A stretch of DNA of 64,000 nucleotides from Clostridia bacterium (GTDB lineage Bacteria > Bacillota > Clostridia > UMGS1883), in NCBI GenBank assembly GCA_017472685.1, contig JAFUOO010000004.1, positions 1-64,000 on the forward strand, read 5' to 3'. The notes below the pieces were generated by a model. It did no database searches, had not been told where the DNA came from, and saw only the letters and a program-made list of their open reading frames with translations. Below, piece by piece: positions 41,613-50,413 of the stretch. Numbering within the stretch: the first letter of the stretch is position 1; every line of letters starts with the position of its first letter. The translations under genes were made by a program, and so were the position numbers.

Positions 41613-42011
41613 ATGCTGCCGGAGAACAGTATTGAAGAAATAGCGCAGGAGGTTAAGTTTTACAAAGCCTTTAAAATAGATTTTGAAAAAAAGCGCATAG
41701 GCGAGATAATTGACGGAAAGGAAGCCTTGGAGCAGGCGGTGAGAATGGCGCTTACGACAGAAAGGTATAAATACCCTGCCTTTTCCCACTCCTACGGAAC
41801 TGACTACAGCTCTGTTTTCACGGAGGGGTATGAGAAGGCAATGGGCAGGCTGAAAAATGCCGTGTGCGACAGCTTAGAGTGCGACGAAAGAATAAAGGCA
41901 GTTGATAATTTCAGCTTTGAAAGGCGTGGAACAAAAATGATTGTGAGTTTCAGAGTTTTGTCCATTTACGGGGCAATAGAAAGTGAGATTGAGGTGGCAG
42001 ATGGTCAGTAA
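41613..42011 (+). CDS. XkdS-like protein (DUF2634, gp25-like wedge)
   Basis: 132 residues. It resembles DUF2634 proteins with a gp25-like lysozyme-fold wedge domain: IDFEKKRIGEIIDGKEALEQAVRMALTTERYKYPAFSHSYGT is the usual signature. It links baseplate and sheath. AAGGAGGGG precedes the ATG, and the end overlaps the baseplate J gene by 11 bases. Confidence 0.88.
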   Translation: MLPENSIEEIAQEVKFYKAFKIDFEKKRIGEIIDGKEALEQAVRMALTTERYKYPAFSHSYGTDYSSVFTEGYEKAMGRLKNAVCDSLECDERIKAVDNFSFERRGTKMIVSFRVLSIYGAIESEIEVADGQ

Positions 42012-43047
42012 GAAAACCTATGAGGATATAATGAACAGCTATTCAAGCTATTTTCCCCATGATATGGACACACGAGAGGGAACACTGGTGCACCTTGTAA
42101 AGAGCGTTACCGCAATGAGCATTGCAGAGCTTTACGAGGAGCTGGCAATACTTGAGGAAAATGCCTACGGCGTAAGCGCAACGGGTAGCTGGCTTGACAA
42201 AAGTGTTGCCATACTGGGGCTTGAAAGACTGGGAAAGGTCAATGCCCTGGTTAAAATCGAGGGCGACGAGGGGCTTTATGCGGGCGATGTGGTGCAGGGC
42301 GGTGAGCTTACCTACACCATAACAGAGGTGAAGGACGGCTACTATGTTGCCCAGTGTAACACGGCAGGAATGGAGGGCAACAGCTACCTTGGCGAGGTTT
42401 TGCCCGCAAACGGCGCAGCGCTTAATCTGAGCATTACAGCCATAATTCTTAAGGGCAGTGAAGAGGAGGACGACGAAAGCCTCCGCAGGCGATACCTTGA
42501 AAGGCTTGTGTGCCCTGTGTGCATGGGAAACGTGAGCTACTATAAGGACGCCATACACTCTCTTTTGGGCGTGGGCGGCATAAAGGTTGTGCCCGTGCCC
42601 GAGGGGGCAGGCACTGTTAAGGTTGTTATTACGGACAACGAGTACAACATGGCAAGCGATGAGCTGATTAATTACGTAAAGGAATACCTTGACCCTGCGG
42701 AGCATTCGGGCATGGGCTACGGTGTAGTGCCTATAGGGCACAGTGTCGAGGTGGGCACCGTTGAGAAAGTGGATGTTCACATAACGGTTGAAATAAACGG
42801 CGGTGCTGTGCCGCAGCTTTATATGCGTACTGCACGCCCCTTGGTGAAAAAAGCCGTCAAAGAACTTAACCCACTCTGGGATAGTGCGGATAACATTATT
42901 GTGTGGAACAGGCTCATTGAGGATGTTATTTTTGATATCAGCGAAGAGATAAAGGATGTTAAGGTTACGTCAATCAACGGCGAAATAAGCCGTCTTATTC
43001 TCGGCGAGCATCAGATAGTGGGGGAAGTGTATATAAATGAAGACTGA
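42001..43047 (+). CDS. Baseplate J protein (XkdT-like)
   Basis: 348 residues, a wedge protein that forms the baseplate arms (gpJ/gp6 family). Visible features: the SSYFPHDMDTREGTLVHLVK start, the NAYGVSATGSWLDK segment and GSEEEDDESLRRRYLERL. ATG at 42001 is preferred because GAGGTG lies just upstream; an in-frame upstream start overlaps xkdS. Overlaps the next gene by 11 bases. Confidence 0.93.
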   Translation: MVSKKTYEDIMNSYSSYFPHDMDTREGTLVHLVKSVTAMSIAELYEELAILEENAYGVSATGSWLDKSVAILGLERLGKVNALVKIEGDEGLYAGDVVQGGELTYTITEVKDGYYVAQCNTAGMEGNSYLGEVLPANGAALNLSITAIILKGSEEEDDESLRRRYLERLVCPVCMGNVSYYKDAIHSLLGVGGIKVVPVPEGAGTVKVVITDNEYNMASDELINYVKEYLDPAEHSGMGYGVVPIGHSVEVGTVEKVDVHITVEINGGAVPQLYMRTARPLVKKAVKELNPLWDSADNIIVWNRLIEDVIFDISEEIKDVKVTSINGEISRLILGEHQIVGEVYINED

Positions 43048-43462
43048 GCACATGGTGAAATATCCCGACTTTCTGGCGGATTTTAAGGAGATAGCAGCTC
43101 TGGCTGAGTGGCAGAAAAGCGTAATGAACAGATACTGCTACGACGGTACATGGGTGCTCAATTACATAAAGCTGGTTTCAATATCTGACCATTATGACTT
43201 TCTTAAAAAGCGCTACGGAAATTTTTATAATGAAGATGACATAATCACACTGCACAGGCGCTATAGTGTTACCACGCTGGAGGTGCTGAAGGAGTATATC
43301 GGCATATGGCTGAAGCCCTCAGCTACAACCATTGAATACCAAAGGGACACAAATACATTGACGGTACGCACCTCACTGAACGAGGACAACAGTGTTGTGA
43401 GACGCCTTACAAGAAACATTATTCCATGCAATATGGTACTGGATTACGCAGTGGCAGAATAA
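43037..43462 (+). CDS. XkdU-like protein (DUF2313)
   Basis: 141 residues; short form of the DUF2313/YmfQ-type baseplate protein (gpI equivalent) that connects wedge to tail fibres. It ends the cluster: no fibre, holin, lysin or other phage gene follows, and a host-like promoter begins 6 bases after the stop codon. About 45 residues at its C-terminus are beta-rich (IEYQRDTNTLTVRTSLNED). Confidence 0.75.
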   Translation: MKTEHMVKYPDFLADFKEIAALAEWQKSVMNRYCYDGTWVLNYIKLVSISDHYDFLKKRYGNFYNEDDIITLHRRYSVTTLEVLKEYIGIWLKPSATTIEYQRDTNTLTVRTSLNEDNSVVRRLTRNIIPCNMVLDYAVAE

Positions 43463-43467
43463 TAGGG

Positions 43468-43496
43468 TTGACAAAATTTTTCTGCAATTATAAAAT
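43468..43496 (+). promoter_or_regulatory. Sigma-A promoter of the ricin-domain protease gene
   Basis: Consensus TTGACA (43468-43473) and TAAAAT (43491-43496), 17-base spacer, directly after the last phage gene. Confidence 0.75.
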
Positions 43497-43526
43497 GTAT
43501 TATATATACAGAAAGGTTGTGGAATT

Positions 43527-45620
43527 ATGAAAAAAATTTTGTCAGTCCTGATGGTTGTGGTTATGGCTTTCAGCATATGCACCATAGCACCCGTTATGGC
43601 AGAGGAAGCTACAGATTTTACAAACAAAATCTGTACTATCGAAAACGAAAACGGCTATCTTTCGCCCTCGGGCACAGAGCGCGGCAAGGCACTTTGTGTA
43701 AATGATACTGCCACAGAGTGGAGATTTAAGGCGTTTTTAGGCGGAAGCTATGCCTTTGTAGGTGCCGGAGACCTTGCAGCTGACGTAAATAGCGCCTCCA
43801 TGGATGAGGGCGTTACTATCATTCAGTGGACCAGTACAGGCGCAAATAACCAGAGATGGCTTCTTGAAGAGGCTGAGGGCGGCTATTACATAAAGTCGGC
43901 ATACTCTAACCTTTACGTGACAGAAACAGACGGCGCTATCACACAGGAAGCAAAGAACGAGGAATTAAACCAGGTATGGAAGCTTACTGTTGTGGGCGAG
44001 TTTGAGCCAATGGTTGAAAAAATGCTCGAGAGCGATGCTGCCAAGAGCCTTTCCGACTACCGTTACAAGCGTCTTTACGACTTTTTAATGTCGGGCGGTG
44101 AGTTTAACCTTCTTACATACGACCAGGTTGAAAAGATGATTATCGAGCGTGACTATTTCAACCTTTCCTACGAGGAGCAGGTAGCCTTTGTGGAAGAATG
44201 CTTTACTGTTGAGCCCACAAGCTTAATGTACGGAAGCATGGCTACAAAGCTCAAGAGAGAAATCAAGGTTGAATATGTTGGCATTGAAGAGGGTGCATGG
44301 CAGTCCTGGCATGGTATTCCCGAGGAAGCACCCAGACTTTATAACGTAACAATTACAGATACCGAGACAGGCGAAAGTCACGTTATGCAGTACATTTCCC
44401 CCTACGATAACGACGAGGAATACGCTGCTACAGTGGGCGAAGCGGTGGCTTGCTTTGAGATGCCCATTGTAAAGTGCTTGTGGAGATTTGTGTACACAAG
44501 CATGAACACCTCCTCCTGGAACGGCGGCGACGGCACAATCTGGAATAACACAGGCTACCGCGGCGACGTTAACAACATGGTGCAGATGTTTGCACACGAG
44601 CTTGGTCACGTTATGGACAACGGCAGACAGGACAATAACGTGTGGTACAGAGCAATCGCTCAGGACATGGTGCCCGTAACAGGCTACGGCAACACAAACC
44701 GCTGGGAGGATCTGGCTGAATATTCACGCCTTTACCTTCTTGCACGCGGCGACGATATGAGAGTAAAAGCTATTGAAAACACATACCCTGCTCGTGCAAA
44801 GGCATATAAGGCACTTTTGTACAGAGTTGACAGCGAGTTCTACAGTGACTACAAGGACGAATGCGAAGCTGTTGAAAACGTGGCAGATGCAATAACGAGC
44901 AGTCAGATAGCAACCGTTAAGTTTGCGGGCAAGTATCTTACTGACGAAAACGGAACACTTGTGCTGGCAGAGGAAAAGGCTGCGGCAAAGGATTGGCAGC
45001 TGTGGGAAGTGTACTCCCAGGATGATATGTGGGGTACATTCAGAAACAAGGCTACAGGAAGATATATTTGTGTTGAAAACGGAAAGCTCACTTTGGGTGA
45101 AGCGGGCAGCAAAATCGGATTTAAGAGGGTTGAAGGATACAACTTCACAAACATGATTGATGCTGCAACAGGCTTTTGCATTAACGAAAAGCTTGAAGTT
45201 TGCGAAGATGCAAGCGGATGGAATTTATACTATGAAGACAGAATTCCTTATGAAGGAATTAAGACACTTTCCCTTCATTCAACAGGCGAAAAGCTCGCAT
45301 TTGTTGAGGGCGAAGGTCTTATGCTTAACGAAGAGGGCAACACCTGGAAGCTTGTTCCCGTGGATAAGGACTACTACCTCATCATGGACAAGGAAACAGG
45401 CAAGGTGTTCGACATTTCCGGCGGCAGTGTTGAAAACGGCGCAAGTGCAATTCTTTACTCTGTAACAGGCGGCACCAACCAGCACTTTAAGCTCGTAAAC
45501 AACGGCAACGGCTCCTATAAGCTTCAGTTAAGACACAGCGGACTTTACCTTACAAAAACCGCAGATGGCTTCTGCCAGAGCGACGGTAGCTTGGGCTATG
45601 TAAACTGGGTAATTGAATAA
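43527..45620 (+). CDS. Secreted HExxH metallopeptidase-like protein with ricin-type lectin domains
   Basis: 697 residues; signal peptide to about residue 26 (ends PVMAEE). Residues about 33-150 form a ricin-type beta-trefoil with QxW-like motifs NQRWLL and NQVWKL. The central domain carries HELGH at 357-361 followed by DNGRQDNNVWYRAI, consistent with a zinc peptidase. Two more trefoil-like parts follow (about 455-560 and 575-697, ending in SVTGGTNQHFKLVN). A peptidase with glycan-binding modules fits cleavage of glycoproteins such as mucin or plant cell wall proteins. It has its own promoter and no phage-like features, so I treat it as a host gene beside the phage cluster. Confidence 0.8.
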   Translation: MKKILSVLMVVVMAFSICTIAPVMAEEATDFTNKICTIENENGYLSPSGTERGKALCVNDTATEWRFKAFLGGSYAFVGAGDLAADVNSASMDEGVTIIQWTSTGANNQRWLLEEAEGGYYIKSAYSNLYVTETDGAITQEAKNEELNQVWKLTVVGEFEPMVEKMLESDAAKSLSDYRYKRLYDFLMSGGEFNLLTYDQVEKMIIERDYFNLSYEEQVAFVEECFTVEPTSLMYGSMATKLKREIKVEYVGIEEGAWQSWHGIPEEAPRLYNVTITDTETGESHVMQYISPYDNDEEYAATVGEAVACFEMPIVKCLWRFVYTSMNTSSWNGGDGTIWNNTGYRGDVNNMVQMFAHELGHVMDNGRQDNNVWYRAIAQDMVPVTGYGNTNRWEDLAEYSRLYLLARGDDMRVKAIENTYPARAKAYKALLYRVDSEFYSDYKDECEAVENVADAITSSQIATVKFAGKYLTDENGTLVLAEEKAAAKDWQLWEVYSQDDMWGTFRNKATGRYICVENGKLTLGEAGSKIGFKRVEGYNFTNMIDAATGFCINEKLEVCEDASGWNLYYEDRIPYEGIKTLSLHSTGEKLAFVEGEGLMLNEEGNTWKLVPVDKDYYLIMDKETGKVFDISGGSVENGASAILYSVTGGTNQHFKLVNNGNGSYKLQLRHSGLYLTKTADGFCQSDGSLGYVNWVIE

Positions 45621-45687
45621 CACCTCATCCGTCAACCTGCGGTTGACACCTTCCCCTCAAGGGGAAGGCATGCGGGTAATTGAATAA
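45607..45687. repeat. CACCTCATCC repeat R2, copy 3, with 14-bp flanking duplication
   Basis: The repeat (45621-45673) has CACCTCATCC, GTCAACC-TGC-GGTTGAC and CCTTCCCC-TCAA-GGGGAAGG. On both sides lies GGGTAATTGAATAA (45607-45620 and 45674-45687), which includes the stop codon of the protease gene. This looks like a target-site duplication. Confidence 0.9.
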
Positions 45688-45690
45688 TAT

Positions 45691-45727
45691 ACAAAAGGGC
45701 AGTACACAAGCTGCCCTTTTTTGTTTC
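45691..45727 (+). terminator. Rho-independent terminator
   Basis: AAAAGGGCAG / CTGCCCTTTT stem with T run, after the duplicated gene end. Confidence 0.88.
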
Positions 45728-45808
45728 ATTTATTTCTTGATTTTACTTATAAAATATGTTTAAATATAGTATATAGTTATGTAAAAGTTTCCGACGGGAG
45801 GATTTACT

Positions 45809-47902
45809 ATGATAAATGAAAAACCCTTAGGTGAGTATTTCGGTTGTAACGTATTTAGTGACGATGTTATGCGTGAAATGCTTTCGGATAAGACATACAC
45901 AGAATTCAAGAACGGAGGTCCCCTGTCAAAGAGTGCGGCAGACGAAATTGCCGAGGCAATGAAAACTTGGGCAATGGCAAAGGGTGCAACACACTACACA
46001 CATCTCTTTTTGCCCCTCACAGGTCTTACGGCAGAAAAGCATGATGCTTTCATAAACCCCGACCCCAAAACGGGCAAGGCTATTATGGAATTTACGGGCG
46101 AGCAGCTCATAAAGGGCGAGAGCGATGCGTCGAGTTTCCCTTCGGGCGGTATCCGTGCAACCTTTGAAGCGCGCGGCTACACCACCTGGGACACAACCTC
46201 CCCTGCGTTTTTGAAGGAGGATGCGGCAGGCGTTACACTTTGCATTCCCACGGCGTTCTGTTCCTACACAGGCGAAGCACTTGATAAAAAAACACCCCTT
46301 CTGCGCTCCTGCGAAGCCTTGGAAAAGGAAGCACTGAGGGTTTTAAGAGCTCTTGGCGATAAGGAAACAAAGGAAATTATTGCAACGGTTGGCCCCGAGC
46401 AGGAATACTTCCTAGTGTCCAAGGAGCACGTTGAGAGACGAAAGGACATTAAAATTACGGGCAGAACACTTTTCGGCGCTCCTGCACCCAAGGGTCAGGA
46501 AATGGACGATGCCTACTACGGCTCCCTTAGGGAAAACGTTGCCCTTTTCATGAAAGAGGTTGACAAGGAGCTTTACAAGCTTGGTATTTTCGCAAAGACA
46601 AAGCATAACGAGGTTGCCCCCTGTCAGCATGAGCTGGCATGCGTGTACAGCTCTGCAAATACGGCAGTTGATGCAAACTACATGGTTATGGAAACACTCA
46701 AGAAGTGTGCCGACCATTACGGCTTGGTATGCTTACTGCACGAAAAGCCCTTCAAGGGTCTTAACGGCTCGGGCAAGCATAACAACTGGGCTGTTTCCAC
46801 CGACACAGGCAGAAACCTTTTAAAGCCCGGCAAGGACCCTGTTCACAACATTGAGTTCTTGGTGTTCTTAGCTGCTACAATGGAGGCTGTAAGCCTTCAC
46901 GGCGGTCTTTTGCGAGCAAGTGCGGGCAACGCGTCAAACGACCACCGCTTGGGCGGTAACGAGGCGCCTCCCTGCGTTATTTCAATGTTTTTAGGCGATG
47001 CTCTTGACAAGGTTTGCGAAAGCATTATAACAGGCGACGAGTCTGTTGACCTTGACTGCGGCACACTTGATTTGGGCACATCCACAATCCCTGCCTTCAA
47101 GCGCGACGACACAGACAGAAACAGAACAAGTCCCTTTGCATTTACGGGCAACAAGTTCGAGTTCAGAACTGTTGGCTCCTCCGCATCCATTGCAGGCCCC
47201 AACACGGTTATCAACTCAATTGTTGCAGACAGCTTAAAGCGCATTGCCGACAGGATTGAGGGAAAGGCTGACCCCAAGACAGAGGCGTTCAAGGTTGTGC
47301 GTGAGCTTATAAAGGCTCACTACGGCAGGATTGTGTTCAACGGCAACGGCTACAGCGAGGAGTGGGCAAAGGAAGCCGAAAGACGCGGACTGCCTGCCTT
47401 GAAGAGCTCTATCGAATCCTACGGAGAATATACCAAGGAGGAAAGCGTAAAGCTTTTTGAAACCCTGGGCGTGTACACACGTGCGGAGCTTGAAAGCCGT
47501 TACGAAATCCGCATGGAAAAGTATTTTAAAATCAATAACTACGAATGCCTCACAATGCTTGACATGGCTAAAAAGGAAATTATTCCTGCGGTGAGCAAGT
47601 ACCTTACATACCTGGCAGGTGCGGTTAAATCCATGAGCGGGCTTGGTCTTGACGCTGTTGTTGAAACAGACATGATTTACAGAATAAAGCCCCTTTTTGA
47701 AAAGCTTTATGCCACCACCGCAAAGTTTGAGGTTGAAGTGGAAAAGGCAGAAGCGATGAATGTTATGGAGGGCGCAAAATATATGCATGATGTGGTGCTT
47801 CCTCTGGCAGAAGAGGTGCGCGGCTACGCAGATGCAATTGAGCCCATGGTGGGCAAGGACTTCTGGCCCATGCCTACATATGAGGATATACTGTTCTATT
47901 AA
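45809..47902 (+). CDS. glnN: Glutamine synthetase type III
   Basis: 697 residues, the length typical of GSIII and about 250 longer than GSI. It makes glutamine from glutamate, ammonia and ATP in the cytoplasm as a dodecamer. Active-site segments are present: TVGPEQEYFLV, KHNEVAPCQHELACVY, NGSGKHNNWAVSTDTGRNL and NKFEFRTVGSSAS. GGGAGG lies upstream of the ATG. A TATAGT at 45765-45770 may be its -10 element. It is transcribed alone and its stop codon is folded into a 28-base stem. Confidence 0.96.
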   Translation: MINEKPLGEYFGCNVFSDDVMREMLSDKTYTEFKNGGPLSKSAADEIAEAMKTWAMAKGATHYTHLFLPLTGLTAEKHDAFINPDPKTGKAIMEFTGEQLIKGESDASSFPSGGIRATFEARGYTTWDTTSPAFLKEDAAGVTLCIPTAFCSYTGEALDKKTPLLRSCEALEKEALRVLRALGDKETKEIIATVGPEQEYFLVSKEHVERRKDIKITGRTLFGAPAPKGQEMDDAYYGSLRENVALFMKEVDKELYKLGIFAKTKHNEVAPCQHELACVYSSANTAVDANYMVMETLKKCADHYGLVCLLHEKPFKGLNGSGKHNNWAVSTDTGRNLLKPGKDPVHNIEFLVFLAATMEAVSLHGGLLRASAGNASNDHRLGGNEAPPCVISMFLGDALDKVCESIITGDESVDLDCGTLDLGTSTIPAFKRDDTDRNRTSPFAFTGNKFEFRTVGSSASIAGPNTVINSIVADSLKRIADRIEGKADPKTEAFKVVRELIKAHYGRIVFNGNGYSEEWAKEAERRGLPALKSSIESYGEYTKEESVKLFETLGVYTRAELESRYEIRMEKYFKINNYECLTMLDMAKKEIIPAVSKYLTYLAGAVKSMSGLGLDAVVETDMIYRIKPLFEKLYATTAKFEVEVEKAEAMNVMEGAKYMHDVVLPLAEEVRGYADAIEPMVGKDFWPMPTYEDILFY

Positions 47903-47954
47903 AAACATAACCCCGAAGAAATAAAATTCTTCGGGGTTATGTTTTTAATAGAAC
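47893..47954 (+). terminator. 28-base perfect-stem terminator of glnN
   Basis: Arms 47893-47920 and 47927-47954 are perfect inverse complements around a 6-base loop. The stem includes the last codons and stop of glnN. A five-T run lies inside the right arm at the point where an ordinary terminator stem would end. Confidence 0.9.
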
Positions 47955-47962
47955 AACTAAGT

Positions 47963-48158
47963 TTGCCCAAAGGGCAAGTGAAGTTGCCTGAGGCAGTGAA
48001 GTTACTTCGTAGTGAAGTTTCGGCTTCGCCGAAGTGGCGCCCTGAGCGAAGCGAGGAAGTACTCTTGGGGTGCAAACTTAACTTCACTTTGTACGCAGTA
48101 CAAAACTTCACTGTAGCATGCTACAACTTCACTTTAACCGAAAGGTTAAAACTTCACT
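47963..48158. repeat. Hairpin-chain element H, two-armed (GTGAAGT / ACTTCAC linkers)
   Basis: Left arm: TTGCCC-AAA-GGGCAA, TGCC-TGA-GGCA, TAC-TTC-GTA and TTCGGC-TTC-GCCGAA, each followed by GTGAAGT (GTGGC after the last). Right arm: TTTGTAC-GCA-GTACAAA, TGTAGCATGCTACA and TTTAACC-GAAA-GGTTAAA, flanked by ACTTCAC. The centre contains GAGCGAAGCG and CTCTTGGGGTGCAAA, shared with element I. Apart from a TATAAT at 48272-48277, nothing else is seen before 48316. Confidence 0.9.
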
Positions 48159-48315
48159 GTTTTTTGTACATGTAAGAATATATAATTTGTTAAAAAGTAT
48201 TTTTCAGAAAGTTAATATCCTTTCTCTATGCGCTTAATAAAAAAACAGTAATATTAAACTGAAAGAAGGCATATAATAGAATGTTGACTTTATTTTAATG
48301 GAAGGAAAATGAAAA

Positions 48316-48972
48316 ATGCTCAAAGAAGTAACACAAAGCGTATATTTTGACTACTACGGCGAAAATTTGTTTTATATTGAAGCTGTTATTGAAAAGCTTT
48401 TGGAGAGAATTCACGAGATTGATTCGCGGCGAGAGGTGCGCGGTGAAAGAAAGCTTACCGACAATGTTCGATACCGCATAAAAAGCCCCGAAAGCATGAA
48501 GGCAAAGCTTAAAAAGCGTGGAATGGAAACCGATTGCCACTCTGCCCTTACAAACCTTTACGATGCGGCAGGACTCAGGATTATATGCCCTTATATCGAC
48601 GATGTTTATTTAATGGCAAAAAAGCTTTCACATATGAGCGACATTGAGGTGATAGAGGTTAAGGATTACATAAAAAATCCTAAGGAGAACGGCTATAGAA
48701 GCTACCATATGATAATTAAAACTCCTGTTCTGTATAACGGCGAAACAAAGCACGTTATTGCCGAGGTGCAGATACGCACAATGGTCATGAACTCCTGGGC
48801 ATCCTGCGAGCATCAGCTGAAGTACAAAAAGGACGTGAGTGCAAAGGAAAGTGTGGCGCTTTTAAAGCGTTGTGCCGACGAAATGCTCAAGATTGACTAC
48901 TCCATGCTCGCCATAAGAGAAATGATGGAAGGCAAAGAAAGTGCAAAGTGCAGAATGCAAAGTGCAGAATGA
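48316..48972 (+). CDS. Small alarmone (p)ppGpp synthetase, RelQ-like
   Basis: 218 residues: a single RelA/SpoT nucleotidyltransferase domain without HD hydrolase or regulatory domains. Motifs: YRIKSPESMKAKLKKRG (substrate binding), DAAGLRIICPYIDDVYLMA (catalytic Asp), GYRSYHMII and AEVQIRTMVMNSWASCEHQLKYK (catalytic Glu). It transfers pyrophosphate from ATP to GDP or GTP as a stress signal. The last ten residues are encoded by a duplicated TGCAAAGTGCAGAA stretch that looks like repeat sequence added to the gene end. Confidence 0.9.
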   Translation: MLKEVTQSVYFDYYGENLFYIEAVIEKLLERIHEIDSRREVRGERKLTDNVRYRIKSPESMKAKLKKRGMETDCHSALTNLYDAAGLRIICPYIDDVYLMAKKLSHMSDIEVIEVKDYIKNPKENGYRSYHMIIKTPVLYNGETKHVIAEVQIRTMVMNSWASCEHQLKYKKDVSAKESVALLKRCADEMLKIDYSMLAIREMMEGKESAKCRMQSAE

Positions 48973-49098
48973 TGCTGACACTATAGCGGTTGGTTGTGGG
49001 ATAGAGATATCTGTGCTGTGTTTATAAATTTTAAGTGCGTATTGCAATAAATGGGAAATTGTCGTATAATTAAGAAAAGTGTTTTGGGAGGGCTACAA

Positions 49099-49584
49099 AT
49101 GATTGAAATTATGAAAATTATAAACACTCACGGCGTAAAGGGCGAAATGAAGGCGCTGCATTATGCGGATTCGCCCATGTTTTTCAAAAAGGTTAAAACC
49201 CTTTACGACAAAAAGGAAAACACCTACAATATAAATTCTGTAAGAGAGGGAAAGAACTGCATCCTTGTTACAATTGAGGGCATTGAGGACATGACCGCCG
49301 CAGAAAGAATGAAAAATGTGTATCTTTATGCTAAAAGAGAGGATTTTCCAGCTCTTCCCGAGGGTGAATATTATCTCATTGATTTGATTGGTCTTAGTGC
49401 TGTAACAGTGGACGGCGAAGAGATTGGTTTGGTCTCCGACATACAGGAAAAAGCGGCACAGAACCTTCTTGTTATTAAAAAGGGCGATAAGGAAATTTTA
49501 ATCCCCAAGTGCGACGCTTTTGTTAATAGGGTTGACCTTGAGGAAAAGAAGATATTCATTACACCCATCGAAGGACTTATTTGA
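49099..49584 (+). CDS. rimM: Ribosome maturation factor RimM
   Basis: 161 residues, two-domain RimM. The N-terminal beta-barrel begins IEIMKIINTHGVKGEMKA (family motif GxxxxxHGxxGE), and the C-terminal PRC-barrel contains PEGEYYLIDLIG and IPKCDAFVNRVDLEEKKIFI. It assists 30S subunit assembly at the head region. ATG at 49099 follows GGGAGG. It is followed by trmD, the usual partner; rpsP and rplS, common neighbours in this operon, are absent from both sides. Confidence 0.93.
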   Translation: MIEIMKIINTHGVKGEMKALHYADSPMFFKKVKTLYDKKENTYNINSVREGKNCILVTIEGIEDMTAAERMKNVYLYAKREDFPALPEGEYYLIDLIGLSAVTVDGEEIGLVSDIQEKAAQNLLVIKKGDKEILIPKCDAFVNRVDLEEKKIFITPIEGLI

Positions 49585-49650
49585 GGGAATGAGTAATAAG
49601 GAATAGGGAATAGGTTTGGTACAAACTCGCTTGCGAGTTTGTTTGATATG
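49585..49650. repeat. TTATTCC-type repeat and single hairpin before trmD
   Basis: GAGTAATAAGGAATAGGGAA (about 49590-49609) is the same family as 40-81 and 62818-62850 on the other strand. It is followed by a perfect ACAAACTCGC-TT-GCGAGTTTGT hairpin and a TTGATATG like the linkers of the hairpin chains. Confidence 0.7.
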
Positions 49651-49669
49651 AATAAAACAGGAGAACAAT

Positions 49670-50413
49670 ATGAAGTTTTCGGTATTGACGCTTTTTCCCG
49701 AAATGTTTGAAAGCGTTTTAGGTGAAAGCATTATAGGCAGAGCCCTGAAAAAGGGCATTATTGAAACCGAATATGTAAACATACGCGACTTTTCCGAGGG
49801 CAACTACCGCCGTGTGGATGACTATCCCTATGGTGCAGGGGGCGGCATGGTTATGCAGCCTATGCCCATATACAAGGCGTATAAGTCTATATGCACGGAT
49901 GTAAAGCCCTACGTTGTGTACATGTCGCCTCAGGGCAATGTGTTTAACCAACAGAAGGCGCGTGAACTTGCCACCAAGGAGCACGTTGTGCTCCTTTGCG
50001 GTCACTACGAGGGTGTTGACGAAAGAATTATTGAAGAAATTGTTGACGAGGAAATTTCTGTAGGGGACTATGTCTTAACAGGTGGCGAGCTTCCCGCAAT
50101 GATTGTTATCGATGCCACAAGCCGAATGCTGGAGGGTGTGCTTGACTCCAATGAAACTATGGAGATTGAAAGCCATTATGACGGACTTCTGGAATACCCC
50201 CAGTATACACGCCCCGTGGAATTTATGGGAAGACGGGTGCCCGAGGTGCTTTTGAGCGGGCATCATGCAAATATTGAGGCGTGGAGGCGCGAGCAAAGCC
50301 TCGTACGAACAAAATTAAAGCGCCCCGACCTTATAAAAAAGGCACAGCTTACAGATAAGGAAAAGGAAATGCTTAAAAAAGTGAGAAGGAAACGAAAGAA
50401 ATGCTCAGAATAA
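49670..50413 (+). CDS. trmD: tRNA (guanine-37-N1)-methyltransferase
   Basis: 247 residues, SPOUT-class methyltransferase that makes m1G37 in tRNA, preventing frameshifts. Family segments: [51 protein letters not shown] (SAM-binding knot) and [16 protein letters not shown]. Start follows AGGAG. The 3' end overlaps addB by 13 bases. Confidence 0.96.
   Translation: MKFSVLTLFPEMFESVLGESIIGRALKKGIIETEYVNIRDFSEGNYRRVDDYPYGAGGGMVMQPMPIYKAYKSICTDVKPYVVYMSPQGNVFNQQKARELATKEHVVLLCGHYEGVDERIIEEIVDEEISVGDYVLTGGELPAMIVIDATSRMLEGVLDSNETMEIESHYDGLLEYPQYTRPVEFMGRRVPEVLLSGHHANIEAWRREQSLVRTKLKRPDLIKKAQLTDKEKEMLKKVRRKRKKCSE

Noticed and set aside
30320..43526. Attachment sites flanking the phage-like cluster
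   Set aside because: I compared the rpmE side with the region after the XkdU-like gene and saw no convincing direct repeat; only AT-rich chance matches.
43527..45620. Ricin-domain HExxH protein as a phage cargo or toxin
   Set aside because: It has a signal peptide, its own consensus promoter and the style of the secreted enzymes at 6-20 kb; adjacency to the phage genes is the only link.
47939..48175. Open frame of 78 codons through hairpin chain H
   Set aside because: It is created by the repeated linker and palindromes, has no ribosome binding site and encodes repetitive nonsense; the DNA structure explains it.
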